Assembly: GCA_016722075.1 (NCBI GenBank)
Contig: JADKGW010000001.1
Coordinates: 5,572,500-5,636,499 of the forward strand
DNA: 64,000 bases
Source: Candidatus Kouleothrix ribensis
GTDB taxonomy: Bacteria; Chloroflexota; Chloroflexia; Chloroflexales; Roseiflexaceae
Direction of reading: 5' to 3'
Shown here: positions 56,475-64,000 of the stretch, one piece after another
How the letters are laid out: each line of letters opens with the position of its first letter
Position numbering within the stretch: position 1 is the stretch's first letter
Translations under genes and position numbers: made by a program
Notes under the pieces: generated by a model
What the model saw: the letters and a program-made list of their open reading frames with translations, nothing else
What the model was told of the DNA's origin: nothing
The model's database searches: none

Positions 56475-57392
56475 ATGAACCGTGAACTCAAGGTCGGCCC
56501 CACGCACGTCAAGAAGATCGACGGCAACCTGGTCACCGGCATCGCGGCTGTTATGGGCAACCTCGACAGCTACGATGATCGGATCTGGCCTGGCTCATTC
56601 ACCAAGACCCTGCGCGAGCGCTACGGCAAGATCTACCACCTCTGGCAGCACGACTTCGACTGCCCGCCGATCGCCCAGATCACCGAGCTGCGCGAGGTCG
56701 GGCGCGATGAGCTGCCGCCTGTCGTGCTGCAAGAGGCCCCCGAGGCAATGGGCGGCCTGCTCGTGACGCGGGAGTACCTTCCCACCCCCCGCGCCGCCGA
56801 GGTGCTCGAAAACCTCAAGGCCGGCGTGCCCCTCCAGATGAGCTTCGCCTACGACGCGATCAAATACGACTTTGAGGAGAAACCCGGCGCCAAGTATGAG
56901 TGGGAGCGCATCAGGAATCTGCGTGAAGTGCGCCTCTACGAGACATCCGATGTGCTCTGGGGCGCGAACGACGCGACCGTCGCCGCCAAGGGCGCGTTCC
57001 CGATTGAGGTGCTCATCAAGCACCTCGCCGGCCGCGAGCTGCCGCTCGATATCATCGTCGAGAATCTGGGCACGCGCGAGCTGCCGATCGAGATGCTGGT
57101 CAAGAACCTGGGCGATCGAGCACTCGACCTCTCGGTGCTGGTCAGCCATATCGAGCGCCAGGCCAAGGCTGGCCGTCGCAATGCGGCCGACGACCTGGAG
57201 CGCATCAACACCATTGGCACCCTCGCTGTCGAGCTAGGCGCCACCTCGGTCGCGCTGACAGCGACCGACGAGGGCGCAACCGAAAGCGACTCATCCAAGG
57301 CATCGGGCAGCCGAGCCGGCGCACCGCCACTCACTGCTGCGGCCTATGCATATCGGCTGAAGGCCGCAGAGCGACGGCTCGCGCTGCGGTAG
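56475..57392 (+). CDS. HK97-type prohead protease
   Basis: A 305-residue protein started at the ATG at 56475 (TTGGAG upstream). GIAAVMGNLDSYDDRIWPGS is the family's opening; the catalytic His is in LWQHD (H59) and the Ser in QMSFAYDAIK (S123), with R-x-Y-E-T-S-D-V-L-W near 165. Residues 195-250 contain repeated amphipathic LKxLxxRELP-like units. It cleaves scaffold/delta domains after prohead assembly. Confidence 0.85.
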   Translation: MNRELKVGPTHVKKIDGNLVTGIAAVMGNLDSYDDRIWPGSFTKTLRERYGKIYHLWQHDFDCPPIAQITELREVGRDELPPVVLQEAPEAMGGLLVTREYLPTPRAAEVLENLKAGVPLQMSFAYDAIKYDFEEKPGAKYEWERIRNLREVRLYETSDVLWGANDATVAAKGAFPIEVLIKHLAGRELPLDIIVENLGTRELPIEMLVKNLGDRALDLSVLVSHIERQAKAGRRNAADDLERINTIGTLAVELGATSVALTATDEGATESDSSKASGSRAGAPPLTAAAYAYRLKAAERRLALR

Positions 57393-57432
57393 CGCAGCGT
57401 CCCGATCTCCTCTGCACCATGAAGAGGACTCT

Positions 57433-58688
57433 ATGCTACAGGCACAGATCCAGGCGAAATACAACGAGGCCACCGAGGTCTATGGCCGTGCGAAGGCCAT
57501 CCTCGACGAGTACGACAAGAAGGAGATGCCCGCTGAGAAGTCTACCGAGGTTGATACGCTCTTCGAGCAGTTCGACCGACTGACCGGCGAGGCCAAGCGC
57601 CTTGAGGGCGCGGCGCGGCGCGAGCGCGAGATGGCCGAGATCAATACGCCGCAGAATGGGCTGGATACGCCCAAGGGCATGCCCGCGCCGGGCCAAGCCA
57701 CCCAGCAAAACGAGGACGCCGCAGCGCTCAAGGCGTGGAACCGGGCGCTCAAAGTCGGGCCGCGCGGCCTGACCAATGGCGAGCTCAAGGCACTCCGCGC
57801 CGACACCGACGAGGCCGGTGGATTCCTGGTGGCCCCAAGCAGGTCGTGACCGACCTGCTGAAGTTCGTGGACGATATGGTGTTCATCCGCACGCTGGCCA
57901 CCGTCTACCAGCTCGATAAGGCCGAGAGCCTGGGCGTGATCGCGCTCGACTCCGACCTGAACGACGCGACCTGGACCAGCGAGGTTGCGACGGGCAACGC
58001 TGATACGGCCGAACCCTTTGGTGGGCGCGAGCTGAAGCCCAGCCCGCTCGCGAAGCGCATCAAGATCACCCGCAAGCTTCTGCGCCAGTCGACCATCAAC
58101 GCCGACGCGCTCATTCGTGAGCGCTTGGGCGTGACGTTCGGCTACGCCGAGGAGAACGGCTACCTCACCGGCAATGGGGTCAACCAGCCGCTTGGCGTGT
58201 ACACGCTCTCGAACGACGGCATCGGCAGTGCGCGCGATACCACGGCTGCTGCGGCGGCGGCGCTCGCCGGTGACGACTTCATTAATACCAAGTTCGCCCT
58301 GAAGCAGGCCTACTGGGCCAACGCGCGGTGGCTGCTCAGCCGGCCCGTGCTCAAGGCGACGCGCAAGCTCAAGGACTCGGCGGGTAACTACCTTTGGGCG
58401 CCGGGCCTCGGCCCAGGGGGCGGCCTGACCAGCAACCTGCCGCCGACGCTGATCGACTCGCCCTACGACGTGAGTGAGCTAGCGCCGAGCACCATCGAGA
58501 CCGGCCAGTACGTGGCGATCATCGGCGACTGGAAGAAGGGCTACTGGATTGCCGAGGCGCTGAGTCTCGAGATTCAGGTGCTGACCGAGCTCTACTCGGA
58601 AACCAATGAAATCGGCTACATCGGCCGGCGCGAGGTCGATGGCCAGCCGGTGCTGGCCGAGGCCTTCTCGCGTCTGCAGATGGCCTAA
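57433..58688 (+). pseudogene. HK97-fold major capsid protein, frameshifted
   Basis: Joined, it gives about 418 residues. Residues 1-60 are a coiled-coil delta/scaffold domain (QIQAKYNEATEVYGRAKAIL), then a linker, and from about 133 the capsid fold: VTDLLKFVDDMVFIRTLATV, KRIKITRKLLRQSTINADAL, FGYAEENGYLTGNGVNQPLG, GYWIAEALSLEIQVLTELYS. The frame breaks at C4 in 57833-57836 (GGCCCCAAG). One more C restores the reading frame, and the break lies just between scaffold and shell. As sequenced, only a 138-residue scaffold-like piece would be made. Confidence 0.85.
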
Positions 58689-58766
58689 GGCTCCACGTTC
58701 GCCGACCGGGAATCGTGACGTAGCGGGGCCGCTCCCAGGCGGCCCCTCGCAGAACATAGGTGAGCT

Positions 58767-59210
58767 ATGGGTCTCCTGAGCAAACGAACCAAGATCGTGC
58801 AGGCAATCACGCCGACCGCTGGCGCGGCTGGCGCAACGGCCATCAACGGTGCGACCATTGATATGGCCGGCTGGATGGGCTGTCTGATGAAGGTGACGTT
58901 CGGTGCGATCACCGCGACCGCTGTCACTGCCATCAAGGCCCAGCAGGGCCAGATCAGCGACATGAGCGATGCGGCCGACCTGGCTGGGACGGCGCAGTCG
59001 ATCGCGGACACCGACGACGACAAGGTGTTCTACATCGACATCTACCGCCCGACCGAGCGCTACCTGCGGCTGGTGGTCGGTCGCGGCACGGCCAACGCGG
59101 TGGTCGCCAGCGCGGAGTACATCCTGTACGGCCCGCGCAAGCCGCCGAGCGCGCACGGCGCGAATGTGGCGGGGGAAACCTTCGCCTCACCAGCCGAGGG
59201 CACCGCCTAA
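58767..59210 (+). CDS. Head-associated small protein
   Basis: A 147-residue beta-rich protein (VTFGAITATAVTAIKAQQGQ, VFYIDIYRPTERYLRLVVGR, ASAEYILYGPRKPP) typical of the small gene after the capsid gene in siphophages, often a head decoration or stabilising protein. A ribosome-like sequence precedes the ATG. Confidence 0.65.
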   Translation: MGLLSKRTKIVQAITPTAGAAGATAINGATIDMAGWMGCLMKVTFGAITATAVTAIKAQQGQISDMSDAADLAGTAQSIADTDDDKVFYIDIYRPTERYLRLVVGRGTANAVVASAEYILYGPRKPPSAHGANVAGETFASPAEGTA

Positions 59211-59221
59211 TCGACCGTCGT

Positions 59222-59260
59222 GGTGATGGTGGTGATGTGTATGCAGCCACCACCATCACC
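59222..59260 (+). terminator. 13-bp hairpin after the decoration gene
   Basis: GGTGATGGTGGTG (59222-59234) pairs exactly with CACCACCATCACC (59248-59260) around a 13-base loop, 10 bases after the stop codon. There is no T run. The same CACCACCATCACC-type sequence recurs elsewhere in the window. Confidence 0.45.
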
Positions 59261-59283
59261 TTCACCCTGGGCGTGAGCACCGT

Positions 59284-59877
59284 ATGAGCATCATCACGAC
59301 CGATCACCTGCGTGCCTATCTCGACCAAGTGCCGGCCGGCGCGACGCCCGATGCGAAGCTGACCGACATCATCACGCGCGCCCAGGCTATCATCGACACT
59401 ACGCTTGGGTTCTCATTTTTTGATGCAGACGCCACCTGGATCGGTGTGGCGGCGACCCAGAAACGCGTGCAGAGCGAGCGGTCGGTCTACCTGAAGCTGC
59501 CGCCGTACCAGGTGGGCAGCATCACGGCGGTGTCGCCTATCACAGGTATCACCGTGAGCACCGACCTCATCACCGACTATGAGGAGCAGGCCCGGCACCA
59601 CCTGTACCGACCTGTAGGCTGGGGCGGCGGGCGGTGGGCCATCACGGCAAAGTATGGCTATGGCCCGGCACCAGCGTCGATCGTGGAAATCTGCCTCGAG
59701 CTGGCCGTCAATATCTGGCGACAGAAAGGGCAGGGCCTGTTCCAGCAGATACAGGGCGTCGATGTTGTAGGCAACGCTGTTGGCGGCGGATCGCTGAAGT
59801 ACGTCGGCGGCCTGAACGCCGAGCAGCGCAAGACGGTGATGAAGGTGCGCGCGCAGTATATCGAGGTGCTGCATTGA
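59284..59877 (+). CDS. Head-tail connector protein (gp6-like)
   Basis: A 197-residue protein. It starts with TTDHLRAYLDQVPAGATPDA, helices typical of gp6-like connectors, with a beta insertion (SVYLKLPPYQVGSITAVSPI) and C-terminal helix (ASIVEICLELAVNIWRQKGQ). It joins portal and tail. Confidence 0.75.
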   Translation: MSIITTDHLRAYLDQVPAGATPDAKLTDIITRAQAIIDTTLGFSFFDADATWIGVAATQKRVQSERSVYLKLPPYQVGSITAVSPITGITVSTDLITDYEEQARHHLYRPVGWGGGRWAITAKYGYGPAPASIVEICLELAVNIWRQKGQGLFQQIQGVDVVGNAVGGGSLKYVGGLNAEQRKTVMKVRAQYIEVLH

Positions 59878-60200
59878 GCGGCGTCTTCCACACCTTCGAC
59901 CTGATCGTCGGCATCCTCAACCCGGCGCACCTGCAGGCGCTCCAGAAAGAGTTCCTGCAGCGGGTGGTGCTGACGGTCGAGGCAAACGTGAAGGCGGTCA
60001 CGCCCGTGCGCACCGGCCACCTGCGGCGCAGCATCAGCGGGCGGGTGTATAAGCCGACTGAGGGCCTGATCGGAACGAACGTAGTCTATGCGCCCATCGT
60101 GCATCGGCGCAACCCATATATGGAGATCGGCTTGCACAACAGCGAGGGGCAGATTTCCAACTTCCTGGCCGAGCTGGGCGGAAAGTGGCTTGAGCAATGA
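59874..60200 (+). CDS. HK97 gp10-like head-tail joining protein
   Basis: A 108-residue protein started at a TTG at 59874 that overlaps the upstream stop (TTGA). VEANVKAVTPVRTGHLRRSI, then VVYAPIVHRRNP, is the typical opening and core of HK97 gp10-family proteins. The use of TTG is inferred from overlap and family length. Confidence 0.75.
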   Translation: MSGVFHTFDLIVGILNPAHLQALQKEFLQRVVLTVEANVKAVTPVRTGHLRRSISGRVYKPTEGLIGTNVVYAPIVHRRNPYMEIGLHNSEGQISNFLAELGGKWLEQ

Positions 60201-60652
60201 GCTATGTCTCGTATGCCGATGTCGTCGATGGCCTGCATGAGCGGTTCCTGACGATCGCCGGCTTCCCAGCCTATAACGAGGAAGGGGTGCTCATCAACCT
60301 ACTCCGGTACGAGCCGGCGGTGATCCACCACACGCCGACCATCTATACCCTGCTCGACGGGTTCGAGCGCAACGCATCGGGGCAGCTCACCGCGATGCAC
60401 TACCGCATCCTGCACCGGCTGGTCATCCAGTGGCAAGACAACGAGCAGGCTGAGTTGGCGCTGATGCCCTTCGTGCATAGAGTCCCAGCAGCGGTCGATG
60501 CCGATCAAACCCTGGGCGGCCGCATCACCATGGGGCTCGCGCGCATCAGCAGCGGCCAGAGCGGGTTCGTGATCATATCGAATACCAAGTACCGCTGCCT
60601 GGACTTTTTCTCGACGGTGCCGACCAAGGCACCGTTCCAGAGCGGGATCTAA
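60197..60652 (+). CDS. Tail terminator-like protein
   Basis: A 151-residue protein (MSYVSYADVVDGLHERFLTI onward; HYRILHRLVIQWQDNEQAEL). Place between gp10-like and tail tube, and length, fit the tail-completion or terminator protein. It overlaps the previous gene by 4 bases. Confidence 0.65.
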   Translation: MSYVSYADVVDGLHERFLTIAGFPAYNEEGVLINLLRYEPAVIHHTPTIYTLLDGFERNASGQLTAMHYRILHRLVIQWQDNEQAELALMPFVHRVPAAVDADQTLGGRITMGLARISSGQSGFVIISNTKYRCLDFFSTVPTKAPFQSGI

Positions 60653-60662
60653 GGAGCCTTCT

Positions 60663-60999
60663 ATGAGCGAGATTGCCTTCACCTACAGCAAGGAAGACAA
60701 CCCAGGCGAGACCTTCATTCCTGGCGTGCCGCTCCGCGACCTGACCGTCGCGGAGGGTGCAGGCGATGCCGAAGCACATGCGCGATGGCGTGCGGAAGCT
60801 GTCGTTCTACGTGGCCACCGGCGCCCTGCCTGCGGATATCTTCGAGACCGCGCCTGATGCAACGCTGGATGCGAGCGGTGCGCAGGAGAGCGCCGGCCAG
60901 CCGAGCGAGACAGCCGGGGCCACGCCGGCCGCAGTCACCAGCGCGCGACGCGCGCGCCCGACGCCGAGCGAGACGAAAGGCGACGACTCGAATCCCTGA
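60663..60999 (+). pseudogene. Small tail-region protein with frameshift
   Basis: AGGAG lies before the ATG at 60663. The sequence FIPGVPLRDLTVAE is followed, in another frame, by VQAMPKHMRDGVRKLSFYVA, which is the natural continuation. The frame breaks at G3 (60755-60757); one G less restores it. The joined protein is about 111 residues with a Thr/Ala/Ser-rich tail. Possibly an auxiliary tail protein. Confidence 0.6.
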
Positions 61000-61090
61000 T
61001 ACAAACGACCCGCGCCGGCACCTGCCAGCGATCAGCGACCGCAACCGGGGAACTCAGCTGCGACCGAGATGCGCATAGGGAGCGATCACC

Positions 61091-62101
61091 ATGGCTGAGA
61101 TTCCATTTGAAACCTTCCGTGTCGCGCTTGAGGCCGCGCGCGGCACGGCCGAGGCGGCGCCGACGCACCTCATCAACAAGGCCGGCAAGATCACGCCGAA
61201 CATCACGCGCTACCGGCCGAAGGAGGCGCGCGGCACGCGGGCGCGGAATTACCGCTCGGTGGATACCCGCAAGGGCGCCGAGTGGGAGGCCGAGGGCGAC
61301 GCTGACGGCAACGAGACTCTAGTACTGTTGAACATGTCGGTCGCTCCGCTGACCACGCCCAGCACTCCCAGCGGCGCGACGCTCTCGCGACTCTGGTCGT
61401 TCGTGCCGAATCTGACCGCCGACAACATCAAATCGGCCACCGCCTGGTGGGGCGACCCGGCGCTCAACCAGCTCCTGTCGGATTTCTGTGTGCTTGATGA
61501 GCTGGTGTTCGAGAACGACGCGAGCGGCGAAGAGGTGCTGACCATCTCAGCCAAGGGGATGGGCGGGTTCCCTTCCAAGGTGAGCGCGCCGAGCGCAACT
61601 GCCTCGATCGCCGGCGTCACCTTCCCAGGTCAGATGATGCAGTGCTGGATCGATACCGCCAGCGCGATCGGCACCACCGCGATCAGCGGCCGGCTCATCT
61701 CGGCCAAGCACACGATCCGCACCGGCGCGACCTACAAGTATCTGGCGGCCGGCCCCACCGGCGCGCTCGACTACACGCTCATCGGGCGCGATGTCGTCGT
61801 CGGGATGACCACCGAACTGAAGCTCGAGTTCATCGACTACGCACAATACGATCTATGGTCGGCGGGTACGGGGCTCAAGTGCCGGGTGCGCCATAATGGC
61901 GCGCTCATTGAGTCCACGGCCGGCCCGGTCAACTGGTACAACTACGTCGAGTTCGACACCTACGGCCCGGCCGAGGAGTTGGACTGGGATGATAACGAGG
62001 GTTCAGATCGCGCACTCAATCTGACCATCAACTCGACCTACGACGTGACGCTCGGCGCTGATTTTCGCGTCGCTGTCCAGAATCAGCGCACGACGCTGTA
62101 A
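61091..62101 (+). CDS. Major tail (tube) protein
   Basis: A 336-residue protein (IPFETFRVALEAARGTAEAA, HLINKAGKITPNITRYRPKE onward), beta-rich, with a core typical of long tail-tube proteins. It is followed by the chaperone pair and the tape measure, the standard order. Translation starts at 61091 with no frame breaks. Confidence 0.8.
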   Translation: MAEIPFETFRVALEAARGTAEAAPTHLINKAGKITPNITRYRPKEARGTRARNYRSVDTRKGAEWEAEGDADGNETLVLLNMSVAPLTTPSTPSGATLSRLWSFVPNLTADNIKSATAWWGDPALNQLLSDFCVLDELVFENDASGEEVLTISAKGMGGFPSKVSAPSATASIAGVTFPGQMMQCWIDTASAIGTTAISGRLISAKHTIRTGATYKYLAAGPTGALDYTLIGRDVVVGMTTELKLEFIDYAQYDLWSAGTGLKCRVRHNGALIESTAGPVNWYNYVEFDTYGPAEELDWDDNEGSDRALNLTINSTYDVTLGADFRVAVQNQRTTL

Positions 62102-62142
62102 GAGTCGGCGCATTCGCCACAGCATAAGAAAGGATTATCTGC

Positions 62143-62613
62143 ATGGGCATGTTTGTCAGCGGCCGTCTTGCCGTGACGGCCACCGGCGTGATCGACGAGA
62201 AGGACATCACGCCGGACATGAACATCATCTTCATACGACCGAAAATGGACTACGGCACGCGCCAGCGCGTGCTGGGATCGGCGGCCAAGCTTGTCCAGGT
62301 CACGGCCGGCAATCGCAAGCAGCGACGCGCAGCGGCGGCCAAGAAGCGAGGCGATACAAACGATGTGCAGTTTGACATCGGGGCCTATCAGATCGCCTTG
62401 CTCGTGCATAACATCCTGGCCTGGCAGGGGCCGGCCTTCGCCGGCTACGCCTGCCTTGCAGCTAATATCGAGACGCTGAACCCGGATGAGCCACTTGTGC
62501 AGCGGGCACTCCAAGAGATCAGCGACCGCAACACCGACCCGAACGCGGATGATGAGGGCGATGGAGAGGACGACGCCCCAAACGTGCTGACCATGACGGC
62601 GACGACAATCTAG
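62143..62613 (+). CDS. Tail assembly chaperone (G-like)
   Basis: A 156-residue helical protein; basic in the middle (AGNRKQRRAAAAKKRGDTND), acidic at the end (DADDEGDGEDDAPN). A canonical slippery heptamer C CCA AAC at 62577-62583 is in phase near its 3' end, so part of ribosomes should shift -1 into the downstream frame, making a G-T fusion as in lambda. Confidence 0.8.
   Translation: MGMFVSGRLAVTATGVIDEKDITPDMNIIFIRPKMDYGTRQRVLGSAAKLVQVTAGNRKQRRAAAAKKRGDTNDVQFDIGAYQIALLVHNILAWQGPAFAGYACLAANIETLNPDEPLVQRALQEISDRNTDPNADDEGDGEDDAPNVLTMTATTI
62577..62583 (+). promoter_or_regulatory. -1 ribosomal frameshift site
   Basis: CCCAAAC in the zero frame reads GCC CCA AAC, i.e. X XXY YYZ. After slippage, translation continues through the G stop at 62611 into the T-like frame without a stop codon. 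Confidence 0.75.
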
Positions 62614-62872
62614 CCGAGCTGCTGCACGAGCTCGGGATCGAACCGACCGAGATGAGCCGGCTCGACTGGGTTCGCCACCACTGGGAGCGCAAGCTCGACG
62701 GAAAACGATCGAGGCCGGGGAGTTTGACTTCGAGATCGTGGTGCTCGAGCGCTTTGGGGTATTGCCCCACGAGGGCGCGCTCTACGATCAAGACCCGGCA
62801 TTTGTGGACGAGTTGCGCCAGTATGTGAGCGCAGTCGCGGCCCACGAGAAGAAAAACCGCCCGAAGAAATAG
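62583..62872 (+). pseudogene. Tail assembly chaperone T-like extension
   Basis: The -1 frame encodes LAELLHELGIEPTEMSRLDW onward, then KTIEAGEFDFEIVVLERFGV and ends at TAG 62872. A further break at A4 (62702-62705) separates the two parts; one added A restores the frame (about 97 residues). It has no start codon of its own and is made only as a G-T fusion that guides tape-measure folding. Confidence 0.65.
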
Positions 62873-62960
62873 CCACCCGGCAACAGTCGAGCGGCACGCT
62901 TTCCTCACGCATCTATGTGAGGAGCGTGCCGCTCGTGTGTTCCCCCCTGTGTGAGCTGCG

Positions 62961-64000
62961 ATGAACGCCAAACTGCTTCAACTTATCATCCAGCTCAAGG
63001 ACGAAGCCAGCGCTGCCCTTGGCAAGCTTCAAGGCACCCTCAGCAGTGTTGGCGGCTTCTCTCTGGCGCATTCACCGCAGGAGTTGTCGGGGCTGGCATC
63101 GCCATCGCCGGCCTGGCGGCGGGATCCCTCACCGCCGCAGCCGACTTCGAAACCGCCACCGCAAACTTTGCCTCAGTCGCTGGCGGCTCCCTCGCAGAGG
63201 CGGGCTTCGCGCTCGACGATGTGAAATCCAAGGCGCTCGAGCTGGGCGCGGTAACGCAATTCTCAGCTGGCCAGGCACAAGATGCCATGATCGCCCTCGC
63301 AAAGGCGGGGTGCCGGTTGTCGACATTATGGGCGATGCCACCGCCGCCGCGCTCGATCTGGCGGCCGCTGGCTCGCTCGAGCTGGGCCGGCTGCGGACAT
63401 CGTGGCCAAACAACTGGGGTCTGGGCTAATACGGGCGTGAATGCGGCACAGGTTGCGAATCTGATGGCCCAGGCGGCAAAACGCATCCACGATTGATGTG
63501 GATGAATTGGCACTGGGCCTGGCCAACGTCGGCGGAGTCGCCAAGGTCTCCGGCGTCTCGTTCCAGGATCTCCAATCAAACTATGGCCCTTATCGCGCCG
63601 GGCTTTGCATCGGCGGCAGATGCGGGCACCTCACTGAAGACATTTTGCTCGTTGGGAGGGGAGCTCAACCAGTGCGATTGATGCCATAAGTCGCTCGGGC
63701 TTGTCTCGATCTCGACTATGCGGCAATCGCAGACGACCTGGCAACTTGCATTCGATGGTACCCAGAAGTCAGCGGCTGCGCTCGGTGAGGCCATTCTCCG
63801 AGCAATCGATGCGCAGGCGGGCGTAGATCAAGTACCAAAGGAATGGAAAGGCGCCTATGCGGCGTTTCTGCAGACTCCACCACCAATGCCTTTCATGACC
63901 AACCAGGTCAGATGAAACCTATCGGTGCGGTAGCTGGATTCTCCAAGATAGTCTTGCAGGCCTCTCTGAAGAGGAAAAAGCAGCGGCGCTCAATGCCGGC
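62961..64000 (+). pseudogene. Tape-measure protein, 5' part, broken by several indels
   Basis: It begins with MNAKLLQLIIQLKDEASAAL and continues, in other frames, with FTAGVVGAGIAIAGLAAGSL, TAAADFETATANFASVAGGS, QDAMIALAKAG, then VNAAQVANLMAQAA and VDELALGLANVGGVAKVSGV. The pieces together are the standard N-terminal phage tail tape-measure domain. At least five base shifts lie between 63060 and 63720. The gene continues beyond the window. Tape-measure genes are normally several kilobases long. Confidence 0.75.

Noticed and set aside
57833..57836. Programmed frameshift in the capsid gene
   Set aside because: No X XXY YYZ heptamer; a missing C in a C4 run is simpler, and the shell domain is essential.
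1..64000. tRNA or rRNA genes
   Set aside because: I saw no cloverleaf-like sequence or rRNA stretch by eye; a tRNA scan would be needed to exclude one formally.

Overview
The window is a GC-rich stretch of mobile DNA, most of it a temperate tailed phage (siphovirus-like) or prophage. It is joined on the left to a second, plasmid- or ICE-like element. The host is probably a Chloroflexota bacterium. That rests on overall protein style and on a secreted protein with a long Thr/Pro/Ser linker ahead of an Excalibur-type domain; no rRNA, tRNA or other taxonomic marker is present, so the host call is an inference.

Region 1 (about 1-11.1 kb, minus strand) is compact. It holds small membrane proteins, a split DnaA-domain-IV-like protein, a GIY-YIG nuclease, an FtsK/HerA-type ATPase, a small HTH regulator with a strong promoter, a C-terminal integrase fragment, a two-gene module of a Ser/Thr kinase plus a PD-(D/E)XK-like nuclease, a very structured non-coding stretch (8.12-8.34 kb), a replication-relaxation protein and SSB. 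Region 2 (11.2-12.9 kb, plus strand) is accessory DNA: an N-terminally broken ImmA/IrrE peptidase with a PIN toxin-like gene, then the 5' half of a CBASS-type CD-NTase. The cyclase half is joined head-on to the 5' portion of a tyrosine integrase gene, which looks like a prophage attachment junction.

Region 3 (12.9-47 kb, almost all minus strand) carries the early and middle phage genes. These include an excisionase-like protein, a VRR-NUC nuclease, an HNH nuclease, an adenine methylase, a DnaC-like helicase loader and an O-like initiator whose coding sequence contains iteron-like palindromes (a lambda-like intragenic origin). A lysogeny switch near 22 kb has paired operators and XRE repressors. 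Further genes encode a C5 methylase, a DndC/PAPS-reductase-like protein, the large terminase subunit, DUF-type phage proteins, a GH73 hydrolase, another methylase and a SNF2-like helicase. Several operons start at near-identical TTGACA-17-TATAAT promoters. The small terminase gene lies alone on the plus strand at 36.6 kb. A 619-bp gene-free block (41.2-41.8 kb) is a degenerate CCNNN pentamer array holding three copies of a hairpin element; it is the strangest sequence in the window.

Region 4 (47.1-64 kb, plus strand) is the late operon: amidase, coiled-coil and holin-like proteins, tail-fibre-like proteins with a tandem-repeat domain, a free-standing LAGLIDADG endonuclease, a portal fused to a head-morphogenesis domain, prohead protease, major capsid protein, head-tail connectors, tail terminator and tube, tail chaperones with a canonical -1 slippery site, and a tape-measure protein running off the right edge. 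Several late genes carry single-base frameshifts, many at short homopolymers and becoming dense after 63 kb, which suggests base-calling errors more than real decay.
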